A stretch of DNA of 14,793 nt, taken from positions 1-14,793 of the forward strand of contig CAYGRM010000153.1 in assembly GCA_964352225.1 (NCBI GenBank), given 5' to 3'. A program made the position numbers and the translations under genes. How positions within the stretch are numbered: position 1 is the first letter of the stretch; every line of letters starts with the position of its first letter. Under the pieces are notes generated by a model, which had not been told where the DNA came from, searched no databases, and saw only the letters and a program-made list of their open reading frames with translations. This DNA is from CAJQQY01 sp964352225. Lineage in GTDB: Bacteria > Bacteroidota > Bacteroidia > Chitinophagales > Saprospiraceae. This document shows, piece by piece, positions 12,065 to 14,793 of the stretch.

Positions 12065-14701
12065 ATGAGAATTTTAGAAATCAGAGCCATGAGGGGGCCC
12101 AACTATTGGTCGATTAGAAGACACAAATTAATCGTAATGACTCTCGACCTAGAGGAGTATGAACAAAAACCCACCAATAAGATTGAGGGATTTTATGAAA
12201 ATCTGAAAAACATGTTCCCTGGCATGTATGAACATCGTTGTTCAGTTGGAACACCTGGAGGATTTTTTCAAAGAGTTGAAGAAGGAACATGGATGGGACA
12301 TGTGATTGAACATATCGCGCTAGAAATCCAAAGTTTAGCTGATATGGAAGTTGGATTTGGGCGAACTAGAGGATTCGGAAAAGAAGGTGTTTATAGTGTC
12401 GTTTTTAGTTACATCGAAGAAAAAGTAGGAATTTATGCAGCAAAGGCTTCCGTCAGAATAGCTGAAGCTTTATCAGAAGGCAAGGAGTATAACCTAGAGG
12501 ATGATATTCGTGAAATGAGAGAGATTCGAGAGGCAGAAAGATTAGGGCCAAGTACTGGTTCGATCATTCAAGAAGCAGTTAATCGAGGCATGCCTTGGAT
12601 TCGATTGAATAAATATTCTCTTTGCCAAATTGGATATGGAATTAATCAAAAAAGAATTCAAGCGACCGTATCAAGTGATACGAGTAGTATTGGGGTTGAA
12701 ATCGCTTGCGATAAAGAAGATACCAAACACCTTTTGAAACAAGCTAATATCGCCGTTCCGGAAGGGGAAATTATCAGAACCGAAAGAGGTTTACGTGATG
12801 CGGTAGATGATATCGGATATCCACTCGTGATCAAACCTATCAATGGAAATCACGGAAGAGGTATCACGATTAATATCCAAAATTGGGAAGATGCTTTAGT
12901 TGGATTCAACGTTGCCAAGGAAGTATCTAAGAGTGTAATTGTCGAGAAATATATTGTTGGGGATGATTATCGACTTTTAGTAATTAATTATAAATTAGTT
13001 GCGGCGGCTAAAAGAACGCCTGCTCACGTCATCGGTGATGGAAAATCTACCATCCAAGAATTGATTGATGAAGTTAATAAAGATCCTAGAAGAGGATATG
13101 GTCATGAAAAAGTTTTGACCATGATTACAGTTAATGAAATCACTAATAATATTTTAAAAGATAAAGGGTACGACTTAGAAACCGTCTTGACGAAAGATGA
13201 AGTACTGAACCTAAAAGATACCGCTAATCTAAGTACCGGTGGAACGGCAACCGATGTAACGGATATGGTTCATCCAACCAACATTTTTATGGCAGAACGA
13301 ATTGCTAAAGTGATTGGATTAAATATTTGCGGAATTGATTTGATGACAACTGATATTTCTAAACCTGTTTCTGAAACTGGAGGAGCAGTACTCGAAGTGA
13401 ATGCAGGTCCAGGATTTAGAATGCACCTCGCGCCTACCGAAGGACTCCCTCGAAATGTAGCTGCTCATGTCATGGATATGCTTTATCCTTATGGATCAAC
13501 CGCTAGAATTCCAATCGTAGCGATCACCGGAACTAATGGAAAAACAACCACAACCCGACTGATTGCTCACATGGTAAAAATGATGGGACACAAAGTTGGC
13601 TACACCACTTCAGATGGTATTTATATCCAAAATCACATGTTAGATAAAGGTGATTGTACTGGCCCAGTCAGCGCTGAGTTTGTTTTAAAAGATCCAACGA
13701 TTGACTTTGCTGTTTTAGAAACGGCAAGAGGTGGACTGCTACGTGCTGGACTTGGTTTCAAAAAATGTGATATTGCTATCGTGACCAATATTGCTCCTGA
13801 CCATTTAGGATTACGAGGTATCAATACGGTCGAACAAATGGCCAGACTTAAAGGAGTCGTTCCGGAAACCGTAATGCCCAATGGTTACGCTATTTTAAAT
13901 GCTGATGATGACCTCGTTTATGATATGCGAAAAAATCTTGAATGTAACGTTGCATTATTTTCCATGGACGAAAATAATGAACGTATCAAAAAACATGCGG
14001 AGCAAAATGGACTTTCTGCCATTTATGAAAATGGCTTTGTGACTATTTGCAAAGGAACTTGGAAAATGAGAGTGGCCAAAGTGGTGAATGTACCTTTGAC
14101 CTTTGGTGGAAAAGCAAGGTTTATGATTCAAAATGTTTTACCTGCGGTCTTAACTGGATTCGTTCGAGGTTTTGATTTAAAAGATATTCAAATGGCCATC
14201 GAGTCATTTATTCCATCACCTGCTCAGACTCCAGGAAGATTGAATCTGTTCAAATTTAAAAAATTTTCCGTGCTGCTAGACTATGCTCATAATGAAGCAG
14301 GGATGAAGGCATTACATAATTTTATTGAAAACTTGGATGGCAAACCTAAAATTGGGATCATTGCCGGAATCGGAGATCGAAGAGAAGTAGATAACCAAAG
14401 CATGGGAAAAATGGCTGCCATCATGTTTGATGAAATCATCATCAGACAAGACAAAAACCTTCGTGGAAAAACGGAAGAGGAGTTAATCGATATGCTTTCC
14501 ACCGGGATTAAAAAACATAGTCCTGATAAAAAAATTACGATTATTCCAAGTGAGGAAGAGGCCATCACTCATGCTATTACACATGCGGTTCCTGGATCTT
14601 TAATTGTCATTTGTAGTGATGTGGTTCCTGATGCTTTGAAGTTGGTGCAAAGTTTTAAAGAGAAGGAAGCGAAAGAATTATATGATCATTCTAAAACATA
14701 A
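12065..14701 (+). CDS. cphA: Cyanophycin synthetase
   Basis: This 878-residue enzyme makes the storage polymer cyanophycin (a poly-aspartate backbone with arginine on each side chain) using two ATP per Asp-Arg unit. Domain order is typical of CphA1. The N-domain spans about 1-160 and starts MRILEIRAMRGPNYWS. The ATP-grasp domain, about 165-480, includes KPINGNHGRGI from Lys257 and E444-V-N-A-G-P-G. It ligates one amino acid, thought to be Asp. The Mur-ligase-like domain, about 485-878, has P-loop GTNGKTTTT with Lys493 and TARGGLLRAGLG, and adds Arg. The N-domain carries His79-x-x-Glu82-His83, the motif of the cryptic hydrolytic site reported to make primers in CphA1. All signatures are intact and the length is normal. 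It runs divergently from the cyanophycinase gene and ends at a strong terminator. Confidence 0.96.
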   Translation: MRILEIRAMRGPNYWSIRRHKLIVMTLDLEEYEQKPTNKIEGFYENLKNMFPGMYEHRCSVGTPGGFFQRVEEGTWMGHVIEHIALEIQSLADMEVGFGRTRGFGKEGVYSVVFSYIEEKVGIYAAKASVRIAEALSEGKEYNLEDDIREMREIREAERLGPSTGSIIQEAVNRGMPWIRLNKYSLCQIGYGINQKRIQATVSSDTSSIGVEIACDKEDTKHLLKQANIAVPEGEIIRTERGLRDAVDDIGYPLVIKPINGNHGRGITINIQNWEDALVGFNVAKEVSKSVIVEKYIVGDDYRLLVINYKLVAAAKRTPAHVIGDGKSTIQELIDEVNKDPRRGYGHEKVLTMITVNEITNNILKDKGYDLETVLTKDEVLNLKDTANLSTGGTATDVTDMVHPTNIFMAERIAKVIGLNICGIDLMTTDISKPVSETGGAVLEVNAGPGFRMHLAPTEGLPRNVAAHVMDMLYPYGSTARIPIVAITGTNGKTTTTRLIAHMVKMMGHKVGYTTSDGIYIQNHMLDKGDCTGPVSAEFVLKDPTIDFAVLETARGGLLRAGLGFKKCDIAIVTNIAPDHLGLRGINTVEQMARLKGVVPETVMPNGYAILNADDDLVYDMRKNLECNVALFSMDENNERIKKHAEQNGLSAIYENGFVTICKGTWKMRVAKVVNVPLTFGGKARFMIQNVLPAVLTGFVRGFDLKDIQMAIESFIPSPAQTPGRLNLFKFKKFSVLLDYAHNEAGMKALHNFIENLDGKPKIGIIAGIGDRREVDNQSMGKMAAIMFDEIIIRQDKNLRGKTEEELIDMLSTGIKKHSPDKKITIIPSEEEAITHAITHAVPGSLIVICSDVVPDALKLVQSFKEKEAKELYDHSKT

Positions 14702-14724
14702 ATCGGATTTAAAATTTTAAACAT

Positions 14725-14771
14725 AGAAAACCTGAGAATCATTAATTTTGATTTTCAGGTTTTCTTTTTTT
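14725..14771 (+). terminator. Intrinsic terminator of cphA
   Basis: A 16-bp stem (14725-14740 with 14750-14765) pairs at 15 positions plus one G-T wobble, with a 9-nt loop, and runs directly into a long T-run at 14761-14771. It begins 24 bp after the cphA stop. The A-rich left side and T-rich right side could also serve a gene converging from the right. Confidence 0.9.
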
Positions 14772-14793
14772 ATAAAGTTGTTTAAAATAAATC

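Noticed and set aside
13633..13881. Antisense open frames within cphA and other genes
   Set aside because: They lie wholly opposite well-supported genes with clear motifs, and their translations show no domain.

Overview
The window looks like a chromosome segment of an AT-rich member of the Bacteroidota. The evidence is Sec/lipobox lipoproteins, a DUF5117/DUF4953-type zinc protease, a RecQ with the extra C-terminal helix-turn-helix common in that phylum, A-rich leaders without Shine-Dalgarno sequences, and one good TAnnTTTG promoter element. The cyanophycin gene set fits a Saprospiria-like lineage, but that is a guess. All eleven-odd kb of coding sequence is intact; I see no rRNA, tRNA, CRISPR array or transposase.

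Layout. (1) 133-3250: a large secreted or outer-membrane zinc metalloprotease lipoprotein and a small unknown lipoprotein, separated by a long inverted repeat. (2) 3341-5342: a type II restriction-modification pair, with an Eco47II/Sau96I-like endonuclease (+) converging on a C5-cytosine methyltransferase (-) that carries an N-terminal MerR-like DNA-binding segment. The gap between their stops is almost wholly a 31-bp-arm palindrome built from 7-nt units, and a shortened copy of the same repeat lies before the endonuclease gene. A different 27-bp-arm palindrome lies just upstream of the methyltransferase. (3) 5847-7997: recQ helicase. (4) 7984-9713 (-): a two-gene operon of a DUF262 (ParB/GmrS-like) protein and a HEPN putative ribonuclease, coupled by TGATG and overlapping the end of recQ tail to tail. 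(5) 10094-14701: a cyanophycin module of isoaspartyl peptidase (+), cyanophycinase (-) and cyanophycin synthetase (+, divergent from cyanophycinase), closed by a clear intrinsic terminator.

How the parts work together. The cyanophycin genes cover a whole cycle: CphA polymerises Asp and Arg into the storage polymer, cyanophycinase cuts it to beta-Asp-Arg dipeptides, and the isoaspartyl peptidase frees the amino acids. The middle section (about 3.3-9.7 kb) reads as a small defence island: a restriction-modification system and a DUF262-HEPN pair on either side of recQ. The most interesting candidates for something little described are the DUF262-HEPN pair and the heptamer-phased and palindromic intergenic repeats around the restriction genes.
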